Positions 32,997 to 42,486 of a DNA stretch of 64,000 nucleotides are shown piece by piece (the stretch's first letter is position 1; each line of letters starts with the position of its first letter). The notes beneath the pieces were generated by a model. That model did not search any database and was not told the origin of the DNA. It was given only the letters and a program-made list of their open reading frames with translations. Position numbers and translations under genes: made by a program. This DNA comes from Variovorax sp. IB41. Lineage in GTDB: Bacteria > Pseudomonadota > Gammaproteobacteria > Burkholderiales > Burkholderiaceae_C. The stretch covers positions 62,001 through 126,000 of the forward strand of contig NZ_JAEFCB010000014.1 of the NCBI RefSeq assembly GCF_016405905.1, in the 5' to 3' direction.

Positions 32997-33833
32997 ATGC
33001 CAAAGTCCTCCGACAGCAACGCGCAGTTGCCCCCTCCGCTGGGCCGGAACGCCGCCCTTTTCCTCGACTTCGACGGCACGCTGGTCGGCCTTGCGCCCAC
33101 CCCCGAGGCCATCGAGATTCCCCCCGCGCTCGTCGCTCTCCTGAGCGACCTGCGCGACCAACTGGGCGGCGCGCTGGCCGTGGTGTCGGGCCGCCAGATC
33201 GACTCGATCGACCGCTTTCTCGCGCCGCTGCGGCTGCCCGCGGCCGGCGAGCACGGCGTGCAGCGCCGCGATGCCAAGGGCCACATGCAGGAGCAGCACG
33301 CGCCCGATCTCGTGCCCATCCTGGACATCGCCAACGAACTCGCGCGCGTGCACGAAGGCCTGCTGGTGGAGCGCAAGCACGCCGCCATCGCGTTGCACTA
33401 CCGGCTCGCGCCGCAGCTGGAGGCGGTGTGCCGCGACGCGATGTCGCGCGCCATCGAGGGCCGGCCGGCGCTCGAACTGATGCACGGCAAGTTCGTCTTC
33501 GAGGTGAAGCCCGCGGGCGTCAACAAGGGCATCGCCATCGACGCCTTCATGACCGAGGCGCCCTTCGCGGGCCGCGTGCCGGTGTTCGCGGGCGACGACA
33601 CCACCGACGAGAGCGGCTTCGCGGTCGTGCAGCCGCGCGGCGGCATCGCGATCAAGGTCGGCTCGGGGCCGAGTCTGGCGCTGCACCGGCTCGAATCGCC
33701 GCGCGCGGTGTACGAGTGGCTGGTGCAGGCGCGCGACATGCTCGTGGCGCCACCCGCATCGCCACCGCCGCCTGCCTCCAGGGTCGAAGAAAACACCGAA
33801 CAGAAAACCGAAGACCCCAGGAGCCCCGGATGA
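32997..33833 (+). CDS. otsB: Trehalose-6-phosphate phosphatase
   Basis: 278 residues from the ATG at 32997; no good Shine-Dalgarno is visible there, and in-frame ATGs at 32895 and 32910 would give longer forms, so the start is uncertain. HAD motif I is LFLDFDGTLVGL near residue 21, motif III involves KPAGVNKG near 175, and motif IV is GDDTTDESGF near 200. It removes phosphate from trehalose-6-P. The stop overlaps the GH15 start (ATGA). A Pro-rich tail (APPASPPPPAS) is unusual. Confidence 0.92.
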   Translation: MPKSSDSNAQLPPPLGRNAALFLDFDGTLVGLAPTPEAIEIPPALVALLSDLRDQLGGALAVVSGRQIDSIDRFLAPLRLPAAGEHGVQRRDAKGHMQEQHAPDLVPILDIANELARVHEGLLVERKHAAIALHYRLAPQLEAVCRDAMSRAIEGRPALELMHGKFVFEVKPAGVNKGIAIDAFMTEAPFAGRVPVFAGDDTTDESGFAVVQPRGGIAIKVGSGPSLALHRLESPRAVYEWLVQARDMLVAPPASPPPPASRVEENTEQKTEDPRSPG

Positions 33834-35752
33834 GCGAAGAACAATTGTCGAAGGCGCCCGAGGACCGCGCCGGCGAGGCGCTGGCCGACGCTGCCGGTCC
33901 CGACGACCGCGCGCCGGTCGACGTGAAGGCCGCCGCCGCACCCGGCCCGCGCGGCTTCGCACCGCCGGCCGAGCCGTCGCTCAACGTCGGCGTGATCGGC
34001 AACTGCGCCTACAGCGCGCTCATCGATGCGCGCGGCCGCGCGGTCTGGTGCTGCCTGCCGCGCTTCGACGGCGATCCGGTGTTCAACGCGCTGCTGCATC
34101 CCGGCGACGGCGCGGGCGCATGGAGCATCGACATCGAGGACTTCGCCGAGGCCAAGCAGTGGTACGAGCCGAACACGGCCGTGCTGCGCACCCAGCTCTT
34201 CGACAGCGCCGGCCAGGGCATCGAGATCACCGATTTCGCGCCGCGCTTCTACAGCCGCTCGCGCTACTTCCGCCCGCTCATGATGGTGCGCCGCGTGCGG
34301 CCGATCGCGGGCGCGCCGCGCATCCGCGTGTCGCTCGATCCGCGCTTCCAGTGGGGGGCCTCGGAACCCATCGAGGTCACGCGCGGCAGCAACCACATCC
34401 GCTACGTCGGGCCCGACGTGACGCTGCGCCTGAACACCGACGCATCGATCTCGCACATCCTCGCGCGCCAGCCCTTCGTGATCTCGCGCGAGTACAACTT
34501 CATGTTCGGCGTGGACGAGACGCTGCTGGACGGCATCGCCGACACCGCGCGCAAGTTCGAGCAGGAAACCATCGCCTACTGGCGCACCTGGAGCAAGCGC
34601 CTGGCGATCCCCTTCGAGTACCAGGACGCGGTGATCCGCGCGGCCATCACGCTCAAGCTCTCGCTCTACGAGGACACCGGCGCCATCGTCGCGGCCATGA
34701 CCACCAGCATCCCCGAGGCGCCGGGCAGCCAGCGCAACTGGGACTACCGCTACTGCTGGCTGCGCGATGCCTTCTTCGTGGTGCGCGCGCTCAATTCGCT
34801 GAGCGAAGTGGGCACGATGGAGGACTACCTGCGCTGGCTGGGCAACGTAGTGATCGGCTCGCACGGCGAGCACATCCAGCCCCTCTACGGCATCGGGCTG
34901 GAGCGGGAGCTGCCCGAGTCGTTCGTCGAGGGCCTGCCCGGCTACCGCGGCATGGGCCCGGTGCGCGTGGGCAACCAGGCGCAGGAGCATTTCCAGCACG
35001 ACGTGTACGGCAACATCGTGCTCGGCGCGGCGCAGGCCTTTCACGACCACCGGCTGCTCGCCCGCGCGGGGGTGGCGGAGTTTCCGCACCTGGAGGCGGT
35101 CGGCGAACAGGCGGTGCGCGTCTACGGCACGCCCGACGCCGGCATGTGGGAGCTGCGCACGCGCGCACGCGTGCACACCAGCTCGGCGCTGATGAGCTGG
35201 GCCGCCTGCGACCGGCTCTCCAAGATCGCGCGCACCCTGGAGCTGCCCGAGCGCGCCGCCTACTGGCACGGCCACGCCGCGCGCATGAAGGAAGAGATCC
35301 TCGCCAAGTCGTGGTGCGAAGAGCGCCAGGCCTTCGCCGAGAGCTTCGGCGGCCATGAGCTGGACGCGAGCATCCTGCTCATGGTCGAGGTGGGCCTGAT
35401 CGACGCGCGCGATCCGCGCTTCATCTCCACCGTCGATGCGATGGAAAAGTCGCTCTGCGATGGCCCCTACATGCGCCGCTACGAAGCGGCCGACGATTTC
35501 GGCAAGCCCGAGACCGCCTTCAACATCTGCACCTTCTGGCGCATCGACGCACTTGCCAAGATCGGCCGCAAGGCCGAGGCACGCCAGATCTTCGAGACCA
35601 TGCTCGCCGCGCGCAATCCGCTGGGCCTGCTCTCGGAAGACACCCACCCGGTCACGGGCGAGATGTGGGGCAATTTTCCGCAGACCTATTCGATGGTCGG
35701 CATCATCAATGCGGCTGTGCGTCTGTCCGCCCCCTGGGATTCCTGCATATGA
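33830..35752 (+). CDS. GH15-family glycoside hydrolase of the trehalose cluster
   Basis: 640 residues. The N-terminal 50 residues are Ala/Pro-rich and probably disordered. The beta-sandwich domain begins LNVGVIGNCAYSALIDARGR and the (alpha/alpha)6 barrel carries the family marks RNWDYRYCWLRDA near residue 305 and ETAFNICTFWRIDAL near 562. GH15 includes glucoamylases and trehalases; the place between otsB and otsA is conserved in proteobacteria and suggests action on trehalose or a related glucan. CAGGAG precedes the overlapping ATG, so it is coupled to otsB. Confidence 0.9.
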   Translation: MSEEQLSKAPEDRAGEALADAAGPDDRAPVDVKAAAAPGPRGFAPPAEPSLNVGVIGNCAYSALIDARGRAVWCCLPRFDGDPVFNALLHPGDGAGAWSIDIEDFAEAKQWYEPNTAVLRTQLFDSAGQGIEITDFAPRFYSRSRYFRPLMMVRRVRPIAGAPRIRVSLDPRFQWGASEPIEVTRGSNHIRYVGPDVTLRLNTDASISHILARQPFVISREYNFMFGVDETLLDGIADTARKFEQETIAYWRTWSKRLAIPFEYQDAVIRAAITLKLSLYEDTGAIVAAMTTSIPEAPGSQRNWDYRYCWLRDAFFVVRALNSLSEVGTMEDYLRWLGNVVIGSHGEHIQPLYGIGLERELPESFVEGLPGYRGMGPVRVGNQAQEHFQHDVYGNIVLGAAQAFHDHRLLARAGVAEFPHLEAVGEQAVRVYGTPDAGMWELRTRARVHTSSALMSWAACDRLSKIARTLELPERAAYWHGHAARMKEEILAKSWCEERQAFAESFGGHELDASILLMVEVGLIDARDPRFISTVDAMEKSLCDGPYMRRYEAADDFGKPETAFNICTFWRIDALAKIGRKAEARQIFETMLAARNPLGLLSEDTHPVTGEMWGNFPQTYSMVGIINAAVRLSAPWDSCI

Positions 35753-35799
35753 CAACAACAGCCCCCCGGCTTTTCACTCGCTTCGCTCCTGTAACTCCA

Positions 35800-35812
35800 C
35801 CCCCCGGGGGGG
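35800..35812. repeat. GC palindrome within an intergenic repeat between GH15 and otsA
   Basis: The 94-base gap between GH15 and otsA is not coding. It contains CTCGCTTCGCTCC and a CCCCCCGGGGGGG core, followed by CGGCCCGGCGGCGGCCGC. This is the look of dispersed Comamonadaceae intergenic repeats, though only this copy is visible here. The otsA Shine-Dalgarno AAGGAGG follows immediately. Confidence 0.45.
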
Positions 35813-35846
35813 AGGCGCGGCCCGGCGGCGGCCGCAAGGAGGCGCC

Positions 35847-37232
35847 ATGAGTCGCCTTGTCGTCGTTTCCAACCGCGTGGCCGACCCACGCAAGCCCGCC
35901 GCCGGCGGCCTGGCCGTCGCCCTGGGGGAGAGCCTGCAGCAAAGCGGCGGCCTCTGGTTCGGCTGGAGCGGCCAGATCGTGGAGGACGGCCCCACGGGCG
36001 AGGGCGAACTGCACAAGCAGCAGGCCGGCAAGGTCACGCTCGCCACCATCGACCTGAGCCGCGAGGACCACGACAGCTATTACCTCGGCTACAGCAACGA
36101 CGTGCTCTGGCCCGTGTTCCACAACCGCCTGGACCTGGCCCACTTCGACGCCGGCTTCATCGGCGGCTACCGGCGCGTGAACCAGCTGTTCGCGCGCAAG
36201 CTGCTGCCGATGCTGAAGGACGACGACGTCATCTGGATCCACGACTACCACCTGATGCCGCTGGCCGCCGAGCTGCGCGCGATGGGCTGCAGGCAGCGCA
36301 TCGGCTTTTTCCTGCACATTCCGCTGCCGCCGCAGATCATCGTGGCGGCCATTCCGCAGCACGAGTGGCTGATGCGCTCGCTGTTCTCCTACGACCTGAT
36401 CGGCTTCCAGGCCCAGCAGGACGTGCAGCACTTCGAGCACTATGTGCGCAACGAAGCGCATGGCGAATACCTGGGCAACGAGATGTACCGCGCCTACGGG
36501 CAGACGGTGCGCTGCAGCGCATTTCCGATCGGCATCGACGTCGACGAATTCGCGGCGCTCACGCACGCCAAGGAATCGCGCGACATGTACGAGACGATGA
36601 AGCGCGAGTACTCGAGCCGGCGCCTCCTCCTGGGCATCGACCGGCTCGACTACTCCAAGGGCATTCCGCAGCGCGTGCGCGCATTCCGCGAACTGCTCGC
36701 CAACTACCCCGAGAACCGGCGCAGCGCCACGCTGATCCAGATCGCCTCGCCCACGCGCGAGACGGTCGACGCGTATGGCGACATCCGGCGCGAACTCGAA
36801 TCGCTGTGCGGCGCGATCAACGGCGACTACGGCGAACTCGACTGGATGCCGGTGCGCTACATCCACCGCATGGTGGCGCGCAAGCGCGTGCCGGGCCTGT
36901 GCCGCGCTGCGGCGGTCGGACTGGTCACGCCATTGCGCGACGGCATGAACCTCGTTGCGAAGGAGTACATCGCGGCGCAGGACCCGGCCGATCCGGGTGT
37001 GCTGGTGCTGTCGCGTTTTGCCGGCGCGGCCGAGCAGTTGAAGGAAGCGCTGCTGGTCAATCCATACGACACGCACGGCACGGCCGAGACCGTGCAGCAG
37101 GCGCTTCAGATGCCACTGGAAGAGCGGCGCGAGCGGCACCAGAAATTGCTGTCGCGCATCCGCGAGCAGGACATCCACTGGTGGCGGCGGACCTTTCTGG
37201 ACGCATTGCGCGAGGCGGCCAGCGAACGCTGA
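35847..37232 (+). CDS. otsA: Trehalose-6-phosphate synthase
   Basis: 461 residues, GT20 family. Starts MSRLVVVSNRVA, with GLAVALGESL for the UDP-glucose loop, IWIHDYHLMPLA near residue 130, RLDYSKGIPQRVRAF near 268, and PLRDGMNLVAKEY near 365. It joins UDP-glucose and glucose-6-P to form trehalose-6-P. AAGGAGG lies six bases before the ATG. Together with otsB upstream it makes the OtsAB route for the osmoprotectant and desiccation solute trehalose. Confidence 0.96.
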   Translation: MSRLVVVSNRVADPRKPAAGGLAVALGESLQQSGGLWFGWSGQIVEDGPTGEGELHKQQAGKVTLATIDLSREDHDSYYLGYSNDVLWPVFHNRLDLAHFDAGFIGGYRRVNQLFARKLLPMLKDDDVIWIHDYHLMPLAAELRAMGCRQRIGFFLHIPLPPQIIVAAIPQHEWLMRSLFSYDLIGFQAQQDVQHFEHYVRNEAHGEYLGNEMYRAYGQTVRCSAFPIGIDVDEFAALTHAKESRDMYETMKREYSSRRLLLGIDRLDYSKGIPQRVRAFRELLANYPENRRSATLIQIASPTRETVDAYGDIRRELESLCGAINGDYGELDWMPVRYIHRMVARKRVPGLCRAAAVGLVTPLRDGMNLVAKEYIAAQDPADPGVLVLSRFAGAAEQLKEALLVNPYDTHGTAETVQQALQMPLEERRERHQKLLSRIREQDIHWWRRTFLDALREAASER

Positions 37233-37265
37233 GGTTTGCTGTTCGGGGCGGCGATCGCGCCGACG

Positions 37266-37475
37266 GGGTACCTTGCTCCGCGAATGTCCCCCGGGCTTCG
37301 CCCTCCTCCTTGATTTCGCTGCGCAAGGCACCCCATCGGCGCGCTCGCTTTCAGAGCACTGGTTGATCAGCGATACACCAGCAGCGCGTCCAAGTGCGCA
37401 GGGCATCGGGTGCTCCCCGCAGCGAAATCAAGGAGGAGGCCGCAGGCCGGGGGACATTCGCGGAGGGGAGTACCC
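37266..37475. repeat. Long intergenic inverted repeat
   Basis: Left arm 37266-37340 and right arm 37401-37475 are each 75 bases and about 80 per cent identical in opposite orientation, with a fully conserved block of 22 bases around CTCCTCCTTGATTTCGCTGC. The 60-base spacer is unrelated. Read outward, both arms would encode the same style of peptide (LRECPP...LLLDFAA), as in dispersed Comamonadaceae repeats. A cruciform or strong RNA hairpin between the otsA and DUF2917 genes is expected. It fills most of the 274-base gap. Confidence 0.8.
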
Positions 37476-37506
37476 GGTGGCCTGCGCACGCCGCCCTGAA
37501 TGCCCC

Positions 37507-37839
37507 TTACCAGCCAGTGAGCAGCCGCACGAAGCGCATCACCGGCCGAGCCTCCGAATAAGCAGAAACCGGCGACACCTTCGGCGCATGCACCCGCAGG
37601 TGTGCAGAGGTCAGCGCAGACACCTCGATCCACCCGCCGTGCGTCAGGCGATGCACGTCGCCTTCATCGAGCGCCGTCTCGCTCATGAACACCGTGCCGC
37701 CGAACCAGCCCGGCGGCGACACGAGCCGCACGCGCCCTTCTGCCACCTGCAGCCAGGTGCCCGCATCGACGCAGGTGCGCAGGGACTGGCCGGGCTCCAG
37801 GACGATGGAGTCGGGTGCTTGGGACAGGGTGGTGATCAT
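37507..37839 (-). CDS. DUF2917-family protein (copy 2)
   Basis: 110 residues from the ATG at 37839. The fold pattern SIVLEPGQSLRTCVDAGTWLQVAEGRVRLVSPP and ALDEGDVHRLTHGGWIEV matches DUF2917 (stretches LEPGQSLR and WLQVAEGRVRLV are diagnostic), and the tail is longer than in copy 1. Role unknown. It is divergent from a MocR-type regulator, 205 bases between starts, and ends just outside the inverted repeat. Confidence 0.75.
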   Translation of the reverse strand: MITTLSQAPDSIVLEPGQSLRTCVDAGTWLQVAEGRVRLVSPPGWFGGTVFMSETALDEGDVHRLTHGGWIEVSALTSAHLRVHAPKVSPVSAYSEARPVMRFVRLLTGW

Positions 37840-38044
37840 GGCGGGCCTCGAAGGTGAGTGAGTGAACGAGCGGATGAAGAAGCGGTTCGGCGAGTCCAGA
37901 TCGTAGAAATTCGGGCGCTCAAAAAACAGGCACAAACATTGGCTATTCGCACCGGAACAGTCAGGCGTCGGCCCATCTGTTATGGTCGTTTTCCCGTTCA
38001 ACTGCATCTGTTTTCGGATGCCCGTTTGGGGGAGCATCGACGCC

Positions 38045-39505
38045 ATGGACTCGCTACCGCTCTACCGGCAACTCGCAGCGCACTACGTGGACGCGATCCA
38101 CACCGGCTCGCTCAAGCAGGGCGACAAGCTGCCCTCGCTGCGCGGCCTCATGCGCCTGCACGACATCAGCCTCTCGACCGCGCTGCAGCTGTGCCGCGCG
38201 ATGGAGAGCGACGGCTGGGTCGAGGCGCGCGACCGCTCGGGCTACTTCGTGCGCCGGCCGCAGCGCCTGGCCATCGCGCCGATGGAGGAGCCCGTGGCCG
38301 ACGTGCCGCCGGACCCCGCGCAGTTCGTCAGCATGCGCACCCGCATGGCCAACTTCATGGCGCGCGGGCGGCACGCGGGCGTGAAGCTCAACTTCGCCAT
38401 CGCGCGCGCCGCGCCCGAGCTGTACCCGGCCGAGGCCCTGCGCAATTCCATGACGCGGGCGCTGCGCCAGCGGCCCGAACTGCTGACCACCGCCTCGTCC
38501 CAGAAGGGTCACGAGCAATTCCGCGAGGCCGTGGCGCAGCGCAACCTGCGCGTGGGCATGACGGTGTCGCCCGACGAGGTGTTGGTCACCAACGGCTGCA
38601 TCGAGGCGCTGAACCTCGCATTGCGCGCGGTCGCCAAGCCCGGCGACACCGTGGCCGTGGAGTCGCCCACCTTCTACGGCCTGCTGCAGGTGCTCGAGAG
38701 CCTGGGCATGCGCGCGCTGGAGATTCCGACCAGCCCGCAGACCGGCATCTCGATCGAGGCGCTGGACCTGGCCATCCACACCTACGACGACATCAAGGCC
38801 GTGGTGGTGGTGCCGCACCTGCAGAACCCCATCGGCAGCGTGATGCCGGATGCACACAAGCAGCGGCTCGTGCAGCTGTGCGAGAGCCATGGCATCGCGC
38901 TGGTCGAGGACGACACCTACAGCGACCTGGTGGAGACCGAGGTGCCGCTGCGCGCAGTGAAGTCGTGGGACCGCACGGGCAACGTGATCTATTGCGCTTC
39001 GCTGCACAAGGTGCTCGCACCGGGCCTGCGCCTGGGCTGGATCACCGCCGGGCGCTGGCACGCGCAGGTGGAAATGCTCAAGTACGCGCAGACGCGCAAC
39101 AACGAGGCGCTGGCGCAGATCGCCGCGGGCGAGTTCATCGCGAGCGGCGCCTACGACCGGCACCTGCGGCGCCTGCGCGACCGGCTGCATGTGCAGCGCG
39201 ACCAGACGGCGGACGCCATCGCGAAGTACTTTCCGCCCGGCACGCGGCTGAACCTGCCGCGCGGCGGCCTGCAGCTGTGGGTCGAGCTGCCCGAGCAGCG
39301 CTCGTCGATCACCGTGTTCGAGGCCGCGCTGCGCGAGCACATGCTGGTGTCGCCGGGCGCGCAGTTCTCCAACTCGGGGCGCTTCGACAACTACCTGCGC
39401 ATCAACTGCGGCTGGCCGTATTCGAAGGCGGTGGACGCGGGGCTGCAGCGGCTGGGCGAGATCGTGTCGGCCACGCGCAAGACGCCGCGCGCGCCAGCTG
39501 CCTAA
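38045..39505 (+). CDS. MocR-type regulator: GntR HTH fused to class I aminotransferase
   Basis: 486 residues from the ATG at 38045 (GGAG eleven bases upstream; an in-frame ATG at 38018 is possible). Residues 1-75 are a GntR-type winged helix (LYRQLAAHYVDAIHTGSL, LPSLRGLMRLHDISLSTALQL). Residues 110-480 are an aspartate-aminotransferase-like PLP domain with LVTNGCIEALNLA, the PLP-binding region VEDDTYSDL and the lysine in ASLHKVLAPGLRLGW. MocR proteins use PLP or an amino compound to regulate a divergent gene; here that gene would be DUF2917 copy 2. Confidence 0.9.
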   Translation: MDSLPLYRQLAAHYVDAIHTGSLKQGDKLPSLRGLMRLHDISLSTALQLCRAMESDGWVEARDRSGYFVRRPQRLAIAPMEEPVADVPPDPAQFVSMRTRMANFMARGRHAGVKLNFAIARAAPELYPAEALRNSMTRALRQRPELLTTASSQKGHEQFREAVAQRNLRVGMTVSPDEVLVTNGCIEALNLALRAVAKPGDTVAVESPTFYGLLQVLESLGMRALEIPTSPQTGISIEALDLAIHTYDDIKAVVVVPHLQNPIGSVMPDAHKQRLVQLCESHGIALVEDDTYSDLVETEVPLRAVKSWDRTGNVIYCASLHKVLAPGLRLGWITAGRWHAQVEMLKYAQTRNNEALAQIAAGEFIASGAYDRHLRRLRDRLHVQRDQTADAIAKYFPPGTRLNLPRGGLQLWVELPEQRSSITVFEAALREHMLVSPGAQFSNSGRFDNYLRINCGWPYSKAVDAGLQRLGEIVSATRKTPRAPAA

Positions 39506-39518
39506 CCTGCCAACCTGC

Positions 39519-39968
39519 CTAGACGATGTAGAAAACGACGGCGTCGCGTCGCGCAGCCGCCTCGGCGAAGAAGCGCTTCACGCCTTCCAGGAAGTCCGCG
39601 AGGTCTTCGGTGCCGCTTTGCCAGGCTTTCGCCCAGTAGAGCTCGGCGAACTGCGCCGGCTCGCCGGTGAAGCGCGCCATCGCGTCCGGCACGCTGCGCC
39701 GCGCGAGCCGTGCCGCAGCGCGCTCGACGTGGCTGGCCGTGAGGTAGATGCAGCCCAGGCCCTCGGTGCCTTCGAGCTGCTCGCCGTCCACGGCTTCGGG
39801 CAGCAGCGCGCGCACCACGTCCCAGGCCTGCTCGACCGTCTGGCTGGCGTGCGGGCCGCCCTTGTTCGCTGGCGTGTGGAAGAGAAAGCCCGAGACGCTG
39901 GCCGGATCGATGACCAGTTCGCGCAGCCGGTAGCGGTCGAAGGCGTAGAACGCGCCCCCGATGCTCAC
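39519..39968 (-). CDS. DUF1877 (YfbM-like) protein
   Basis: 149 residues starting at a GTG whose last bases overlap the TGA of the TPR gene (GTGA), so it is translated with that gene. The family pattern is clear: SIGGAFYAFDRYRL, PASVSGFLFHTP, then TVEQAWDVVRALL and the C-terminal LADFLEGVKRFFAEAA. YfbM/DUF1877 proteins are small soluble proteins of unknown role. Converges on the MocR gene with a 13-base gap. Confidence 0.8.
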   Translation of the reverse strand: MSIGGAFYAFDRYRLRELVIDPASVSGFLFHTPANKGGPHASQTVEQAWDVVRALLPEAVDGEQLEGTEGLGCIYLTASHVERAAARLARRSVPDAMARFTGEPAQFAELYWAKAWQSGTEDLADFLEGVKRFFAEAAARRDAVVFYIV

Positions 39969-41512
39969 GTGCTCGGCTCCAGCCGCGCGGCCCGCGCGAC
40001 CGCCGCCAGCGCGAGGCTCACGTTGTCGATGTTGCGCTGCGCATTCGCGAGGTTGCCCAAGTGGTCCGGCGCGCAGATCTGGTTGAGCAGCAGCGTGCGC
40101 TTGAAGTGCCTGAGCGCTTCGCGCAGGTCGCCCTCGTCCTGCGCGATCAGGCCCAGGTCGTTGTGCGCGGTGGCCGCGCTGGTGGAAATGCCCCGGCAGC
40201 TGCGCTCCTGGATGGCCAGCGCGCGCTCGAACAGGGGCTTGGCATGCTCGGACTCGTTGCGCGCCATGTGCAGCTGGGCGAAGTTGATCAGGAGGTCGGC
40301 GTGCAGGTCGGCATCGCCCTCCCCTTTGTCTTCCGACGCGAGCTTGTCCAGGTGCACCATGGCCCGCGCATAGCAGAGCTCGGCCTTCTGGTCCTGGTCG
40401 GTGTTGGCGTAGAGAAACGCGAGGTTGTTGAAGGCGCGCACCACTTCGTCGGTCGAGTTGCCCTTGCTCAGCGCGACGGCCATCGCAATGGTCTTCTTGT
40501 AGAGAACCTCCGCCTCGTCCGAGCGCCCCGCGCCGGCGTGCAGCAGCGCGAGCGTGTTGCTCGGGCCGAGCCGCCAGCTGTCGTCCAGGCCCAGCTGATC
40601 GATGATGGCCAGGCTCTCGTCCAGCAGGGAGACGGCCTTGTCGTGCCATTGCAGCTGCCGGCAGAACTCGGCATGGCTCACGAGGTGGAACACGACGGCT
40701 TCGCCGAGCCCGCCGCACAGCTGGCGGCTGGTGTGGACGGCCTCGGCGCAGAGCCGCTCGGCGAGCGCGAGGTCGCGCCGCTCGAAGGCCGCCTTGTAGC
40801 GCCGCTCCTGGTCTTCGAGCAGGCCCAGCAGCACGGTGTCGTCGCCGGTGCGGCCGTCCGTGGAAAGGTGTGCGGGGAGGTTCGCGGGCAGGTGCGCACG
40901 GCGCCGGCGCGCGGCGGCATGCTCGCCGATGCCGGCCAGGGTCATGGCCAATGCCTTGCGGACGATCTCCATGTCCTCGGCCGGCATGCCGATCTGGCGG
41001 CCGATGGCGAGGCTTTCTTCAAGGCTGGCCTTGGCCTCGTCGAAGGCCTTGAACTGGTAGCAGGCCTGGCCGTGCATGCACAGCGACATCGCCAGGTTCT
41101 GGTGCGGTCCCTTGAAGACCTTGCGCGCGTTGGCGACGATCAGCTCGCCCAGCGCCACGGCCCGGGCCCAGTCGTGCATTTCGGCGGCGGCGACGAAGCG
41201 CTCGCGCAACTCGTCGGCCTGGCCGAGCGCCTGGAGGTCGTAGGCCTTGGCGGCCCGGTGGCGGGCGGCGTCGAGCGCTTCCTGCCGCTTGAGCTGGACG
41301 TAGACCCAGTAGATGTCCACCAGCAGCCAGGACAGGAGCAGGGCCAGCCCGACGCGCGCGCCCGGCAGCCCGGTCGCTGCGAAGAGGCACAGCAGCAGTT
41401 GCGCCGCCGCGCCCAGGTAGCTGCGCAGGTAGAACCGATGCGCCCCGAGGAAGCCGCCCACCAGCAACAGCAGGTAGGCGAACGGCTTGCGGCGGGGCGT
41501 CGGGATGCGCAT
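39965..41512 (-). CDS. TM2-domain protein with tetratricopeptide repeats
   Basis: 515 residues. The N-terminal 60 residues are a TM2 unit: helix FAYLLLLVGGFLGAHRFYLR then LLLCLFAATGLPGARVGLALLLSWLLVDIYWV (two helices joined by the short D/R-F-Y loop GAHRFY). The rest is cytoplasmic, alpha-helical TPR repeats (for example ALFERAL-type stretches KPLFERALAIQERSC and DDSWRLGPSNTLALLHAG). TM2 domains occur in membrane sensors of many phyla; with TPRs the protein is probably a membrane-tethered scaffold. No family name exists for the fusion that I know of. The DUF1877 gene follows with GTGA overlap. Confidence 0.75.
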   Translation of the reverse strand: MRIPTPRRKPFAYLLLLVGGFLGAHRFYLRSYLGAAAQLLLCLFAATGLPGARVGLALLLSWLLVDIYWVYVQLKRQEALDAARHRAAKAYDLQALGQADELRERFVAAAEMHDWARAVALGELIVANARKVFKGPHQNLAMSLCMHGQACYQFKAFDEAKASLEESLAIGRQIGMPAEDMEIVRKALAMTLAGIGEHAAARRRRAHLPANLPAHLSTDGRTGDDTVLLGLLEDQERRYKAAFERRDLALAERLCAEAVHTSRQLCGGLGEAVVFHLVSHAEFCRQLQWHDKAVSLLDESLAIIDQLGLDDSWRLGPSNTLALLHAGAGRSDEAEVLYKKTIAMAVALSKGNSTDEVVRAFNNLAFLYANTDQDQKAELCYARAMVHLDKLASEDKGEGDADLHADLLINFAQLHMARNESEHAKPLFERALAIQERSCRGISTSAATAHNDLGLIAQDEGDLREALRHFKRTLLLNQICAPDHLGNLANAQRNIDNVSLALAAVARAARLEPST

Positions 41513-41542
41513 GGTTCGCCGAGGGTATTGCGGCGCGGCCGC

Positions 41543-42469
41543 TCAGTCCAGCAAAGCCAGCGCGGCGTAGTCGCCGACCTTCTCGCCGAGCCCCGCGGGC
41601 ACGAGCAGCACGCCGCGGGTGAGCGGCATCAGCTTGCCGTCGATCTGCGCCTGCAGCCGGGGCAACAGGAAATCGCGGTGGTGCCAGAACACGCTGCCGC
41701 CCAGGCTGATGCGCTGCAGGTCCAGCGTGATGATCATGTTGTAGAGCATGCGGCCCATCACGCGGCACAGCGCATCGACGATTTCCAGCGCATGCGGCTC
41801 GCCGGCCGAGGCGGCCGAGAACAGGTCCGCAGCGGGTTGGCCGAAGCGGCGCGAGATCGAATTGCCGGCGACCAGCGCTTCGACATCGCCCAGGTTGCCG
41901 CAACCGCACAGGGCGCCGCTTGCATCGTCGGCCACGAAGCTGTGTCCCGCATGGCCCGCATTGCCGTTCTTGCCGCGCAGCGCACGGCCGTCCACGCACA
42001 GGCCCACGCCGACGCCGGTGCTCCAGGTGGCATAGGCGCAGTGATCGAATCCCTTGAGCGCGCCCCAGTGGCGCTCCGCCTCGAGCCCGGCCACCGCATC
42101 GTTCTCGACGCGCACCTGTCCGAAGCGCTGCGCCAACGGGGCTTCGATGATCGCGGTCATCCACTGGTTGGGCAGACCGCGAGCCGGGCCGGCGATGCCG
42201 CCGCAGATGTTGGGCGTGGCCAGTTCGACCATGCCGTCGCGCAACTCGAAGGGCCCGGTCGACGACACGCCCACGCGGTCGATCGCGGCCGGATCGACGC
42301 CCTGCTCGGCGCAGACCTCGTCGATCATCCGCATGATCTGCACCGCCACGGCGTCGTTGTCGCCGGTCTTGGCGGTCGGCTCGCTGCGGCGGCCGACCAG
42401 CGGCGCATCGCTCGAGGGGGAAAGGCTCACGGCGACCTTGGTGCCGCCGATGTCAACGCAGGCTCTCAT
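41543..42469 (-). CDS. ROK-family sugar kinase
   Basis: 308 residues from the ATG at 42469. The ATP loop CVDIGGTKVAVSL is near the start, the zinc-binding motif CGCGNLGDVEAL near residue 165, and the ROK signature VENDAVAGLEAERHWG near 122. ROK kinases phosphorylate glucose, fructose or N-acetyl sugars. The specificity is not visible; neither regulator nor transporter is adjacent. It is upstream of the TPR gene with a 30-base gap. Confidence 0.88.
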   Translation of the reverse strand: MRACVDIGGTKVAVSLSPSSDAPLVGRRSEPTAKTGDNDAVAVQIMRMIDEVCAEQGVDPAAIDRVGVSSTGPFELRDGMVELATPNICGGIAGPARGLPNQWMTAIIEAPLAQRFGQVRVENDAVAGLEAERHWGALKGFDHCAYATWSTGVGVGLCVDGRALRGKNGNAGHAGHSFVADDASGALCGCGNLGDVEALVAGNSISRRFGQPAADLFSAASAGEPHALEIVDALCRVMGRMLYNMIITLDLQRISLGGSVFWHHRDFLLPRLQAQIDGKLMPLTRGVLLVPAGLGEKVGDYAALALLD

Positions 42470-42486
42470 TGCGGTTTGTCTTTTCT

